From assembly GCF_030499575.1 (NCBI RefSeq), contig NZ_JASTLC010000001.1, forward strand, positions 7,464,001-7,528,000: a DNA stretch of 64,000 nt. Reading direction: 5' to 3'. The position numbers and the translations under genes were made by a program. The stretch comes from Streptomyces sp. DG2A-72. GTDB lineage: Bacteria > Actinomycetota > Actinomycetes > Streptomycetales > Streptomycetaceae. Below the pieces are notes generated by a model. That model did not search any database, was not told the DNA's origin, and saw only the letters and a list, made by a program, of their open reading frames with translations. Below are positions 48,243-58,206 of the stretch, in pieces (the first letter of the stretch is position 1; the number at the start of each line of letters is the position of its first letter).

Positions 48243-49726
48243 TTGACGTACGTGTCCGCCGTGACCAGCTCACGCTCGCGCGGGTCGTGCGCGGCGTCCA
48301 CGACCCCGGCGGCGTCGCCCTGGATCACACGCTCGTGGAGCATCGGGACGGCGGCGTCGGTGGCCAGCACGGCGGCCTCGGCCGCGATGACGGCCTTGCG
48401 GCGCGCGTCGCCCACCGCGGTCTCGCCCGCGCTCTTCAGCGCCTTGTCCACGGAGTCGTCCGCGAGCTGGGAGAGGTTGAAGGAGCCGTCGGAGGCGAAG
48501 TCGCTGTAGAGGTACGCGGTCGGGTCGCCGGAGTCGAGGACGGTGGCCCGGGACAGGATGAACGCGTCGAACTCGCCCGCCAGCGCGTCGGATTCGATGT
48601 TGGCGTACTCCCGGACGTCCAGCTTCACCTTGAAGCCGGCCTTCTGGAGCTGCTGTTGCAGGGTGGCGGCGACCTCGGGCAGTTCGGCGCGGTCGGTGAA
48701 GGTGCCGATGGTGACGGTCTGGCCGCTCGCCTTCTTCGCCGCCGTCCGCTTCACCTCGGTGCGCAGGCCGGCGGCCCACGGCAGCGCGGGCCCGAGCAGC
48801 CCCTCGGCGACATCGGCGCGCCCCTCGTACACGCCCTTCACGATCGACTCGGCGTCGATGGCCTCGCGGGCGGCGGCGCGCAGGGAGGCGTCCTTGAAGA
48901 CGCCCTTCTCGGTGTTGAGATACAGCGTGTTGGTCCGCGGCATCGGCACCTCGGTGATCAGCTCTTCGTCCAGGAGCGCCGCCTGCGACACCGGCACGGC
49001 CTCGACGATGTCGGCCTCGCCGCTGCGCAGGGCGGCGGCGCGGGCGGTGCCGTCCGGCACGAACTTCACGTCGATACCGGCGGCCTTGGCCTTCTCGCCC
49101 CAGTAGTCGTCATAGCGGTCGAGGGAGGCGGACACGGTGCCGTTGACCTTCGTCAGCTCGAAGGGGCCGGTGCCCGCGCCGAGGGGATCGACCGTCTTTC
49201 CGGTGTACGCCTTCGCGGCGAGGATCGACAGCTGGGGCGAGCTGAGCCGCTGCGGGACGAGGGGGTCCTCGTCGGCGGTGGTGACCGTGACGGTGTCGGA
49301 GCCCCGCGCCTTCACGGTCAGCTCGACGCCGTCGAGGATGCGGGGCTTGGGGGAGGCGGCGGCCGCGGCGGTGAGCGACCGCACGACGGCCTCGGCGTCG
49401 AGCTCGGTTCCGTCGTGGAAGGTGACGCCGTCGCGTATCTCGAAGGTCCAAGTCCGTCCGGACTGCTTCCACTCGGTGGCCAGCGCTGGTTCTGCGTCGC
49501 CCTCCGCGTCCAGCTTCACCAGCGTCTCCGCTGCCGACCAGCGCGACAGCTTGAAGGCGTCGTTGGAGAGCGGGGAGAGGCCCGAGCGGGGCGGCTGCAT
49601 CATCGCGACGCGGACCCGCTTGCCGTCATCCCCGGCGGAGGCCCCCGAGCCCGAGAAACATCCGGTGAGCAGCGCGGAGGCGGCAGAGACCGCGGTGAGG
49701 GACAGCAAGCGGGCAGGGACGCGCAC
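48239..49726 (-). CDS. ABC transporter substrate-binding lipoprotein, family 5 (peptide/nickel type)
   Basis: A 495-residue lipoprotein: signal MRVPARLLSLTAVSAASALL with lipobox LLTGC, then a SBP_bac_5 domain with LVKLDAEGDAEPALATEWKQ, DGVTFHDGTELDAEAVVRSL near residue 100 and the C-terminal strand FDAFILSRATVLDSGDPTAYL. Family 5 proteins bind peptides, nickel chelates or metallophores. First gene of the operon; a Zur-like palindrome about 60 bases upstream suggests regulation by zinc. The ligand is therefore possibly a metal chelate, but the sequence does not prove it. Confidence 0.9.
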   Translation of the reverse strand: MRVPARLLSLTAVSAASALLTGCFSGSGASAGDDGKRVRVAMMQPPRSGLSPLSNDAFKLSRWSAAETLVKLDAEGDAEPALATEWKQSGRTWTFEIRDGVTFHDGTELDAEAVVRSLTAAAAASPKPRILDGVELTVKARGSDTVTVTTADEDPLVPQRLSSPQLSILAAKAYTGKTVDPLGAGTGPFELTKVNGTVSASLDRYDDYWGEKAKAAGIDVKFVPDGTARAAALRSGEADIVEAVPVSQAALLDEELITEVPMPRTNTLYLNTEKGVFKDASLRAAAREAIDAESIVKGVYEGRADVAEGLLGPALPWAAGLRTEVKRTAAKKASGQTVTIGTFTDRAELPEVAATLQQQLQKAGFKVKLDVREYANIESDALAGEFDAFILSRATVLDSGDPTAYLYSDFASDGSFNLSQLADDSVDKALKSAGETAVGDARRKAVIAAEAAVLATDAAVPMLHERVIQGDAAGVVDAAHDPRERELVTADTYVK

Positions 49727-49784
49727 GGGGACACTCCGAGTAAAGGGGTGGTCAAAGGTTGAACGTGCGACGACCGTAGCATGA

Positions 49785-49799
49785 TGACAATCGTTTTCA
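49785..49799. promoter_or_regulatory. Zur-like box upstream of the fused-permease ABC operon
   Basis: TGACAATCGTTTTCA, a 7-1-7 near-palindrome (reverse complement TGAAAACGATTGTCA). It differs at three positions from the actinobacterial zinc-box form TGAAAATGATTTTCA as I recall it. It lies between the ABC operon and the PucR gene, about 60 bases before the binding-protein start. Confidence 0.55.
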
Positions 49800-49814
49800 G
49801 AAGCGTGCCTGGAT

Positions 49815-50993
49815 CTACAGCCTCGCCACTTTCAGCGCCATGTGCAGCAGCAGCCGGTCCTCGCCGTCGTCCAGGTCGAGGCCGGTCAGCTTCTCGACGC
49901 GGGACAGGCGGTAGTAGAGCGTCTGCCGGTGGATGCCCAGTTCGGCGGCGGTGCGGCCGGCCTGGCCGGCGCAGTCGAGGTAGACCTCGGCGGTGCGGGC
50001 GAGGTCGCGGTGGGCGGGGGTGAGGAGAGGGGTGACGGCCGGGTCGTGGGCGGTGTCCGGGGGCAGCGAGGTGAGCAGCCGGTACGGTCCGATGCGGTTC
50101 CACTCGGCCACCGGCCCGAACCGGGGTTCCGCGAGGGCGGCGCGCGCGGCTGCCGAGGCCTCCTGCCAGGCGGTGCCCAACTCGGCGAGACCGGTGCGCG
50201 GTTCGCCGACCCCGGCCGCGCCCGCCCCCTCCTGGAGCAGCCGCGTCGCTGCCGCGAGCGCCGGGGTCCGGGCGTCCGGTGACCGCAGCCGGACCAGTAC
50301 GGCGAGGCTCTGGCCGGCGGTGCCCCACGGGACCGTGCACAACGCCGTCGCGTGCGGGACCGTACGGGCCGACGGGCCGTCGTCCGGGTCGGCCGACGGC
50401 CAGGGCGCGATGCATACGACGGTGTGCAGGCCTTCGCCGCGCGGGCCGAGGGCCGTACGCAGTGCCGCCACCGCCATGTCCCGCTGCCAGCCGCGCTCGG
50501 CGGTCAGCACTTCCCGCAGTTCCCGTGTGAGATCCGCGCCCGCCTGCGCCTCGTCGGCGAGCAGCGCGCCGATCCGTCCGGTCACGTCCATCGCGGCGGC
50601 GAGCTGCTGCTCGGTGGGGCCCGTCTCGCCTTCGAGCAGCCAGACGTAACCGAGGACGACTCCCCTATGGCGTACGGGGAGACAGATCCGTCCCCGGTGG
50701 ACCCCCGCCTCCGGAGTGGGCGGGATACGGACCGGGGCGGTCGCGCGCGTGATGCCGAACCCCTCGAACCACGCCCGGACCGCCGCCGTCGAGCGCCGGG
50801 TCAGGATCGAGCGGGCACGCACCGGGTCCAGGGCGGACGCATCCAGCTCGTCCTCGCTGTCGTACGCGCCGAAGGCGATCAGCTCGAAGTCGCGGTTCTC
50901 CAGCGTCGCGGGGACGCCGAGCAACTCGGAGATCTCGTCGACCAGCTCCTGGTAGTCGTCCCCTCGGTTAAAAGATGGAGTGTCGGCTGTCAC
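49815..50993 (-). CDS. PucR-type transcriptional regulator, probable activator of proline catabolism
   Basis: A 392-residue regulator. The N-terminal ~160 residues form a GAF-like sensor ([20 protein letters not shown] to GYVWLLEGE), the middle has a GGDEF-like regulatory fold, and the C-terminal HTH_30 reads [22 protein letters not shown] near residue 350. PucR-type PutR proteins activate proline utilisation genes in actinobacteria, and this gene is divergent from the proline dehydrogenase gene. GTG 50993 follows GGGAG at a good distance; an ATG at 51032 is in frame and also possible. Confidence 0.88.
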   Translation of the reverse strand: MTADTPSFNRGDDYQELVDEISELLGVPATLENRDFELIAFGAYDSEDELDASALDPVRARSILTRRSTAAVRAWFEGFGITRATAPVRIPPTPEAGVHRGRICLPVRHRGVVLGYVWLLEGETGPTEQQLAAAMDVTGRIGALLADEAQAGADLTRELREVLTAERGWQRDMAVAALRTALGPRGEGLHTVVCIAPWPSADPDDGPSARTVPHATALCTVPWGTAGQSLAVLVRLRSPDARTPALAAATRLLQEGAGAAGVGEPRTGLAELGTAWQEASAAARAALAEPRFGPVAEWNRIGPYRLLTSLPPDTAHDPAVTPLLTPAHRDLARTAEVYLDCAGQAGRTAAELGIHRQTLYYRLSRVEKLTGLDLDDGEDRLLLHMALKVARL

Positions 50994-51138
50994 GGGGGCA
51001 TTCTCCCGCAGAATCACCGGCCCTTCATACATCTGTCTGAGATCTGCGGCACGGATGCGTGACAGCTGTCGATGGCCGACGATCGGAGGGATCCTTAGGT
51101 TTCACGGTGGTTCTATCTGCTGTTTGTGGAGGTGCCCC

Positions 51139-52065
51139 GTGCTGGGTCCCGTGATTCTTGCCGCGTCGCGCAGCGACCGGATGCGACGCCTGATCTCGGC
51201 GGCCCCGGTGACCAAGCAGGTCGTCGACCGCTTCATCCCGGGCGAGACGGTCGACGATGTCGTGCCGATCATTCAGGACCTGACCTCCAAGGGTCTGGAG
51301 CTGACCATGGACGTCGTCGGTGAGGACATCACCACCCCCGAGCAGGCCGAGGCCGCCCGCGACGCCTACCTGACGCTCATCGACCGGCTCAAGGAGCTGG
51401 AGCTGGGCACCCGTGCCGAGATGTCCGTCAAGCTGTCGATGTTCGGCCAGGCGCTGGCCGGCGGTCACGGACTGGCGCTCGCCAACGTCCGTCCCGTCGT
51501 CGAGGCCGCCGCAGCCATCGGCACCACGGTCACCCTGGACGCGGAGGACCACACCACCCTCGACTCGATGTTCGCCATCCATGACGAGCTGCGGAAGGAC
51601 TTCCCGCAGACCGGCTGCGTCATCCAGGCCTACCTCTTCCGCACCGAGGCCGACGCCCGCCGCCTCGCCGCGAACGGCAGCCGCGTACGGTTGGTGAAAG
51701 GCGCGTACAAGGAGCCCGCCGAGGTCGCCTACCAGCACAAACACGAGATCGACAAGGCGTACGTCCGCATCCTCAAGGTTCTGATGGAGGGCGACGGGTA
51801 CCCGATGATCGGGTCCCACGACCCGCGCCTGATCTCCATCGCCCAGGAACTGGCCCGGCGCGCCGGGCGCAAACCCGACGAGTACGAGTTCCAGATGCTG
51901 TACGGCATCAGGAGCGACGAACACCGACGGCTCGCCGCCCAGGGCCACCGCATGCGCGTCTACACCGCCTACGGCACCGACTGGTACGGCTACTTCATGC
52001 GGAGGCTGGCAGAGAAGCCGGCCAACCTGCGTTTCTTCGCCCGCTCGATGGTCAGCAAGGGGTGA
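51139..52065 (+). CDS. Proline dehydrogenase (monofunctional)
   Basis: A 308-residue FAD enzyme that oxidises proline to pyrroline-5-carboxylate. Characteristic stretches are GLELTMDVVGEDITTPE, AEMSVKLSMFGQALAGG, TVTLDAEDHTTLDS, RVRLVKGAYKEPAEVAY and the C-terminal YGTDWYGYFMRRLAEKPAN with the paired Arg that bind proline. GTG 51139 is fixed by GTGGAGG at 6-base spacing. Unlike the enterobacterial PutA fusion, the P5C dehydrogenase is a separate gene downstream after a 253-base gap full of hairpins. Confidence 0.95.
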   Translation: MLGPVILAASRSDRMRRLISAAPVTKQVVDRFIPGETVDDVVPIIQDLTSKGLELTMDVVGEDITTPEQAEAARDAYLTLIDRLKELELGTRAEMSVKLSMFGQALAGGHGLALANVRPVVEAAAAIGTTVTLDAEDHTTLDSMFAIHDELRKDFPQTGCVIQAYLFRTEADARRLAANGSRVRLVKGAYKEPAEVAYQHKHEIDKAYVRILKVLMEGDGYPMIGSHDPRLISIAQELARRAGRKPDEYEFQMLYGIRSDEHRRLAAQGHRMRVYTAYGTDWYGYFMRRLAEKPANLRFFARSMVSKG

Positions 52066-52077
52066 TGCGCTGGATGA

Positions 52078-52126
52078 GCGGCGGCTGTCGGTCTCCGAGG
52101 AGTGTTCGGAGACCGACAGCCGCCGC
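52078..52126 (+). terminator. Strong hairpin after proline dehydrogenase
   Basis: Perfect 21-bp stem (52078-52098 with 52106-52126) and a 7-base loop, starting 13 bases after the stop. One of the longest perfect stems in the window. Confidence 0.85.
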
Positions 52127-52149
52127 CCCACGGCCGGCTGAGCCGGACC

Positions 52150-52291
52150 GGTTCCGTGGAAAGGAGTTACGGAACCTGTGACTCCGCCCCCCGAAGGGGC
52201 TTCTCACGAGCCCGCCGCGGCGAGTTCGTGATGGTCAAGCCCTGACCGCTGCTCACCATACGCAACCGCTTCAGCTCCCCCCGGCTGAAGC
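52150..52291 (+). other. Structured leader of the P5C dehydrogenase gene
   Basis: Three more hairpins before the gene: GGTTCCGT/ACGGAACC (52150-52176), GCCCC/GGGGC (about 52186-52200) and GCTTCAGC/GCTGAAGC (52268-52291), the last ending 15 bases before the ribosome binding site. It could be a regulated 5' UTR. Confidence 0.5.
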
Positions 52292-52318
52292 CCGGGAATC
52301 ACTCGGAAGAGGTAACCC

Positions 52319-53950
<1,632 letters not shown>

Positions 53951-53967
53951 CGGCCCCGGCGAAACTC

Positions 53968-54004
53968 CGCCCCCGTTCCGGATCCCCCCTCCGGAGCGGG
54001 GGCG
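53968..54004 (+). terminator. Terminator after pruA
   Basis: 15-bp stem with one T.G wobble (53968-53982 with 53990-54004) and a 7-base C-rich loop, followed by GTTTCC. Confidence 0.85.
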
Positions 54005-54037
54005 GTTTCCATGCGCCGGTGGGCACACTGGACACCC

Positions 54038-54436
54038 ATGGAGACCGTCACGACGGACGACGGCGTACGACTGTGGGCGAGCCGGTCGGGCCGGGGCGAG
54101 CCGCTGGTGCTGTGCCACGGCGGGCCCGGCCTGTGGGACATGTTCGAGGACGTGGCCGCCCTGCTCGCCGACACGGCCACGGTCGTGCGCTGAACGGGTC
54201 GATGCGCTGATCTACGTCAGCGGTACGGGCATCGTGCCGGAGTCGGACTGGCACGGCCCCTACGAGGAGAACTTCCTCGCGCGGCTCGGTGAGGATCCCG
54301 AAGCGGGCGCTGGAGCATGCCGGGCGGATGGCCGACCCCTGGTTCGGCGTCAACGCCGAGTGCAACACGGCCCTGAACGCCGAGAGCCGGCGCACCTGGG
54401 GCGCCCCTCAGCTGTACGACGCCTGCCGCGCTTCCG
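54038..54436 (+). pseudogene. Decayed alpha/beta hydrolase (proline iminopeptidase-like)
   Basis: Three pieces of one hydrolase in successive frames. Piece 1 (ATG 54038 to ~54190): DGVRLWASRSGRGEPLVLCH and GGPGLWDMFEDVAALLADTA, the typical start with the oxyanion motif HGGPG. Piece 2 (~54198-54297): VDALIYVSGTGIVPESDWHG, the region after the nucleophile. Piece 3 (~54299-54436): KRALEHAGRMADPWFGVNAE and ECNTALNAESRRTWG. The WDQRGCGRS loop, the nucleophile elbow and the C-terminal His region are missing, so at least three deletions have occurred. No enzyme can be made. The original was about 290 residues, judged from family knowledge. Confidence 0.8.
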
Positions 54437-54465
54437 GGAAGCGGTGGTGTCGGCGCTGCGGTGAC

Positions 54466-54672
54466 CTACTCGGCGATCTCCGTCCGCTCCCACCACTCGT
54501 ACACGGGCACCCGGCCCTCCGTCGTGTCCTCGTGCCGCTCGGTCGCCCGGAAGTGCTCGTACCCACCGCGCAACTTGATCTTCACATCCATCCCCGGGGG
54601 CGGGGCCGGAACGATCCGCTCGGGCAGATCGTCCGGGCCGCCCGCGAGCAGTGCCTTGGCCGTGTCACTCAT
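54466..54672 (-). CDS. DUF5988-type small protein (68 aa)
   Basis: A 68-residue acidic soluble protein: MSDTAKALLAGGPDDLPERI, then a Lys-containing strand DVKIKLRGGYEHF, and the end VPVYEWWERTEIAE with the Trp-Trp pair typical of a small streptomycete family (DUF5988, recalled). Many members sit beside secondary-metabolite or regulatory genes; the function is unknown. ATG 54672 is chosen because the frame upstream shows no protein-like composition. It converges on the decayed hydrolase. Confidence 0.75.
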   Translation of the reverse strand: MSDTAKALLAGGPDDLPERIVPAPPPGMDVKIKLRGGYEHFRATERHEDTTEGRVPVYEWWERTEIAE

Positions 54673-55000
54673 GAGGTCACGGGTTCCCGCTGCCGCGGGA
54701 CGAAGTCGCGTACCGCGAAAAGGATCAGTCGTGTGGGGGACGGGGGTCCGGTGAAATCCCAGGTCAGCCCCGTGTGACGTAATCCGCCGTCTCAGATAGT
54801 AGGAAGTCCGAGTAATTGTGGAGACAGACGCTCCGTCCTCCCCTAACTTTGTAGGAGCCGAACGTCTCGCTCGATCAAGCGAATGGCGGACGTGAGCCGG
54901 GCCCCGTGCAGGCAACCCCTGCGGCCACCGCTCCCCGCCCCACCCGGCGTCTCGTAACCCCTGCCTGAACTCCAGGATTATTCGAAGGAGTCGATTTCTC
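54673..55000. other. Intergenic region without a recognised gene (328 bases)
   Basis: Divergent spacer between the DUF5988 gene and the 43-residue gene. It is locally AT-richer than the rest of the window (around 54775-54860). A short hairpin CCCGC/GCGGG lies near 54687 and TCGCT/AGCGA near 54870. Promoters for both genes must lie here, but no element is convincing. No ORF with protein-like composition. Confidence 0.5.
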
Positions 55001-55132
55001 ATGGCCGAGACGACCGCCCGCCGTCGAGTCCGTCACCTCTCCCGCACGAGCGAGTCCGACCGCAAGAACGCGGCCGCCGCCCTCCAGCGCGCCCTCGACC
55101 GCCGGGACAACGGCGGCGCGACGGGCCACTGA
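55001..55132 (+). CDS. Small highly basic protein (43 aa)
   Basis: A 43-residue protein from ATG 55001 with AAGGAG at 54985-54990. The sequence is Arg-rich (AETTARRRVRHLSRTSESDR), followed by a helical NAAAALQRALDRRDN and a short Gly/His end. It could bind nucleic acid, but that is a guess from charge. I recall near-identical small proteins in other streptomycetes at this place, which supports it as real. It has a long 5' region and no partner gene on the same strand. Confidence 0.7.
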   Translation: MAETTARRRVRHLSRTSESDRKNAAAALQRALDRRDNGGATGH

Positions 55133-55198
55133 GCCGACCTGCCGCGCAAAGAAACCCTCATACCGGGAGCCGCGCCCGTACGGGGTGCGGTGCGGGGC

Positions 55199-56770
55199 CT
55201 ACGCTCCGCGCCGCACCTCGAAGTGGTCGATGCGCTCGCCGCTCGGCGCCAGCGCCGACACCTTCAGCCGGGGCGCCGCACCGCTCTCCGCCTCCACCGA
55301 GAGGAAGGAGAAGCCCCGGTAGCGCACCCGCGACCACTCCACGGTCTCCGCCTTGGCGAGCCGTGACTTGGTCCACTGGAAGGTCGTCACCGACTCGCGC
55401 TCGCGGACATGGCCCTCGTAGCTCTCCTCCGCGCCGACCGGAAAGCCGTACAGATCCTTGCCGCCGCCGCCCGCGGTGACGTACACGATCCCGTCCCGCG
55501 TCGGATCCGTCGACTCGCCGATCGGCACCGGCTTGCCGACCTCGCCGTTCTTGATGGCGTCCGTCCGCTCGTAGACATGGTTGTGTCCGTTGATCACCAG
55601 GTCCACCTCGTACCGCGCGAAGAGCGGCAGCCACTCGGCGCGCACGCCGCCGTCGGAGGCATGGGTCGACGTGGAGTACGCGCAGTGGTGGAAGAAGACG
55701 ACGATGAAGTCGACGTCCGCGGACGACCGCAGTTCACGCAGCTTCTCGTCCAGCCACTTCGTCTGCCTGCCGTCCGTGTAGCCGAGGTTGGCCGGGATCT
55801 CGTACGACACGTCGTTCGCGTCCAGTGCCACCACGCCGACGTTTCCGTAGGTGAACGCGTACACGCCCGGGGCGGTGCGCGGGTCGAAGCCGTTGTCCGG
55901 GAGGGAGAAGCGGGCGGACTGGCCGCCGTAGCCGTCCGGCGAGTACCAGGCCTCCATGTCGTGGTTGCCGGTGGTCACCATCCACGGCACCGATCTGGCC
56001 ACTGTCTCCGTCTGCTTGAGGAACAGGTCCCACTGTCCGGGGTCGTAGGAGTCCGACTCCTTGCCCCGGCCGTTCACGTTCGCGTAGCAGATGTCACCGG
56101 CGTGCAGATGGAACGCGGGGTCCTGGCGGAGCAGTACGTGGTCGTTGGCTTCCGCGTCCTTGCCCACGCCCTGGTCGCCGAACGCGGTGAAGACGAAGGT
56201 CTCCGGGGTCGCCGGCGCCGTGCGGAAGGAGCTGATCGTCGAGCGGCGGTCCGGGGAGGCCGGGTCGAAGCCGTCGTGGCCGACGCCGTAGTAGTACGTG
56301 GTGCCGGGGCGCAGGCCGTCCAGGGCCGCGTGCACGTAGTACTGCTCGAACGCCGGGCGCACGCCCTGGAGTTCGGGGGTGTGCAGATCGCGCACCTCGG
56401 CCTCGATCTTCCGGCTCAGCTCCTCGGGCCGGGTGCCGATGCGGACGTACGGCTTCTTCACCGCGGCCGGGACCTGCCAGGAGATCCGCATCTGGGTCTT
56501 CGCGTCGGAGCCGAAGGCGAGATGGCGGCCGAAGGGGGTGACGACGGAGCCGGGGACCTTCGGGGTGGCGGACTTCGTGGTGGCGAAGGGGGACGGCTTT
56601 GCCGTCGTCGTTCCCGATTCCGAGCATCCGGTGAGCAGTCCGCCCGCCACCGCGCCCGCCGTCACCAGCGTGCGGCGGCGGGTCATTCCGGTGCGCAGGT
56701 ACTCGTGCTGCTCGGCCATGCTCATCCGGCGCGCGAGCTGCGGCGGAATACCGAAGTCGGGAAGGTCCAT
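55199..56770 (-). CDS. Exported purple acid phosphatase-like metallophosphoesterase
   Basis: A 523-residue exported protein. After a short cytoplasmic part comes a Tat/lipoprotein signal (MTRRRTLVTAGAVAGGLL with lipobox TGC), then an FN3-like purple-acid-phosphatase N-domain (~residues 80-180, YVRIGTRPEELSRKI to GTTYYYGVGHDG) and a metallophosphatase domain. All metal-ligand motifs are present: FGDQG, HAGDICYAN (with the Tyr), TTGNHD, FFHHCAYST, NGHNHVYER. It should hydrolyse phosphate esters outside the cell, in phosphate scavenging. ATG 56770 is preceded by GGGAAGTTCACAGCC. No PhoP box is recognised. Confidence 0.88.
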   Translation of the reverse strand: MDLPDFGIPPQLARRMSMAEQHEYLRTGMTRRRTLVTAGAVAGGLLTGCSESGTTTAKPSPFATTKSATPKVPGSVVTPFGRHLAFGSDAKTQMRISWQVPAAVKKPYVRIGTRPEELSRKIEAEVRDLHTPELQGVRPAFEQYYVHAALDGLRPGTTYYYGVGHDGFDPASPDRRSTISSFRTAPATPETFVFTAFGDQGVGKDAEANDHVLLRQDPAFHLHAGDICYANVNGRGKESDSYDPGQWDLFLKQTETVARSVPWMVTTGNHDMEAWYSPDGYGGQSARFSLPDNGFDPRTAPGVYAFTYGNVGVVALDANDVSYEIPANLGYTDGRQTKWLDEKLRELRSSADVDFIVVFFHHCAYSTSTHASDGGVRAEWLPLFARYEVDLVINGHNHVYERTDAIKNGEVGKPVPIGESTDPTRDGIVYVTAGGGGKDLYGFPVGAEESYEGHVRERESVTTFQWTKSRLAKAETVEWSRVRYRGFSFLSVEAESGAAPRLKVSALAPSGERIDHFEVRRGA

Positions 56771-56913
56771 GGCTGTGAACTTCCCAGCGAAGCCCAACAC
56801 CCGCCCTACGTACGGGTGAACGCAAACCGACGCCGCGGTGTTGCCGTCGGCCCGGGTGTCCGTATCCCGGACGCCTTGTGTCATCCCATGGGACGAGGAG
56901 TAGGGTGCTGCGC

Positions 56914-57966
56914 ATGTCGGTAAGCTCTCGCATCCTCAATCTCGCAGTGATTCCCGGTGACGGCATCGGCCGGGAAGTCGTGGCCGAAGGCCTGAAGGTC
57001 CTCTCCGCCGTCCTTCCTGAGGATGTGAAGCTGGAGACCAAGGCGTACGACTTCGGCGCCAAGCGCTACCACGCCACCGGTGAGACCCTCACCGACGCGG
57101 ACGTGGACGCCCTGAAGAAGCACGACGCCATCCTGCTCGGCGCCATCGGCGACCCGTCGGTCCCCTCCGGCGTGCTGGAGCGCGGCTTCCTGCTGAAGCT
57201 CCGCTTCCTCTTCGACCACCACGTCAACCTGCGGCCGTCGAAGCTGCTTCCGGGTGTGGACACGCCTTTGAAGGGTGAGCCGGCCATCGACTTCGTCGTG
57301 GTCCGCGAGGGCACCGAAGGCCCGTACACCGGCAACGGCGGCACCATCCGCAAGGGCACCGAGCACGAGGTCGCCACCGAGGTCTCCGTGAACACGGCCT
57401 TCGGTGTCGAGCGCGTGGTGCGCGACGCGTTCGCCCGCGCCCAGGCCCGTCCGCGCAAGAAGCTCGCGCTGATCCACAAGAACAACGTGCTGGCCTTCGC
57501 GGGTCACCTGTGGACCAACATCTTCAACAAGGTGGCCGAGGAGTTCCCCGACGTCACCACCGAGTACATGCACGTCGACGCGGCGACGATCTACCTCGTC
57601 ACGCAGCCCGAGCGCTTCGACGTGATCGTCACCAACAACCTCTTCGGCGACATCATCACCGACCTCGCCGCGGCCGTCTCCGGCGGCATCGGCGTCGCCG
57701 CGAGCGGGAACATCAACCCGTCCGGCGAGTTCCCCTCGATGTTCGAGCCGGTCCACGGTTCCGCGCCCGACATCGCAGGCCAGGGTAAGGCCGACCCCAC
57801 CGCCACGGTCCTGTCCGTCGCCCTGCTCCTGCGCCACCTCGGCTACGAGGCCGAGGCCGCCCGTATCGACGAGGCGGTCTCCGTCGACCTGGCCGAGCGC
57901 ACCGGCAAGCCCGCCCGCAGCACAGCCGAGATCGGCGACGCGCTCGCGGTACGAGTAGCCGGCTGA
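56914..57966 (+). CDS. leuB: 3-isopropylmalate dehydrogenase
   Basis: A 350-residue NAD/Mg enzyme of leucine synthesis. Seen: the N-terminal [20 protein letters not shown], substrate motif [19 protein letters not shown] near residue 95, [15 protein letters not shown] near 135, the Lys of [10 protein letters not shown] near 190, [19 protein letters not shown] near 245 and [16 protein letters not shown] near 285. ATG 56914 (SVSSRIL) is set by TAGGGT at 56901-56906, seven bases upstream, so the mRNA is probably leaderless; an in-frame start lies at 56878. A T-containing terminator follows. Confidence 0.96.
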   Translation: MSVSSRILNLAVIPGDGIGREVVAEGLKVLSAVLPEDVKLETKAYDFGAKRYHATGETLTDADVDALKKHDAILLGAIGDPSVPSGVLERGFLLKLRFLFDHHVNLRPSKLLPGVDTPLKGEPAIDFVVVREGTEGPYTGNGGTIRKGTEHEVATEVSVNTAFGVERVVRDAFARAQARPRKKLALIHKNNVLAFAGHLWTNIFNKVAEEFPDVTTEYMHVDAATIYLVTQPERFDVIVTNNLFGDIITDLAAAVSGGIGVAASGNINPSGEFPSMFEPVHGSAPDIAGQGKADPTATVLSVALLLRHLGYEAEAARIDEAVSVDLAERTGKPARSTAEIGDALAVRVAG

Positions 57967-57981
57967 CCCGCCCGCTGCAAC

Positions 57982-58016
57982 AAGCCGCCGGGTCTTCAAG
58001 TACCCGGCGGCTTTTC
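57982..58016 (+). terminator. leuB terminator
   Basis: Perfect 12-bp stem AAGCCGCCGGGT (57982-57993) with ACCCGGCGGCTT (58002-58013), an 8-base loop and a short TTCTA tail. Confidence 0.88.
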
Positions 58017-58113
58017 TATGTCCCCGCCGGGTGCCACCATCATCCTCTGGGTTGCATTCACGCCGATTTCTTCCACGGCCCGCGCTTGCGATAATCGAAC
58101 GCGGAGCCGCCGT

Positions 58114-58206
58114 ATGAGGGAATGCTCGGACGTCCTAGCACTGGCCACTGGCAGTACTGGCGTGAGCGCGGCCCGTCACACACAACCGGTGAAGGACAAC
58201 TCATGA
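58114..58206 (+). CDS. Upstream ORF overlapping ilvE (30 aa)
   Basis: A 30-codon ORF from ATG 58114 with GGAG at 58103-58106. It begins [16 protein letters not shown] and ends at TGA 58204-58206, overlapping the ilvE ATG (ATGA at 58203-58206). A GATAAT -10-like element lies at 58089-58094. It contains Val-Leu-Ala-Leu, which hints at leader regulation, and stop-start overlap would couple ilvE translation to it. No terminator lies between, so control would be translational. Confidence 0.45.
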   Translation: MRECSDVLALATGSTGVSAARHTQPVKDNS

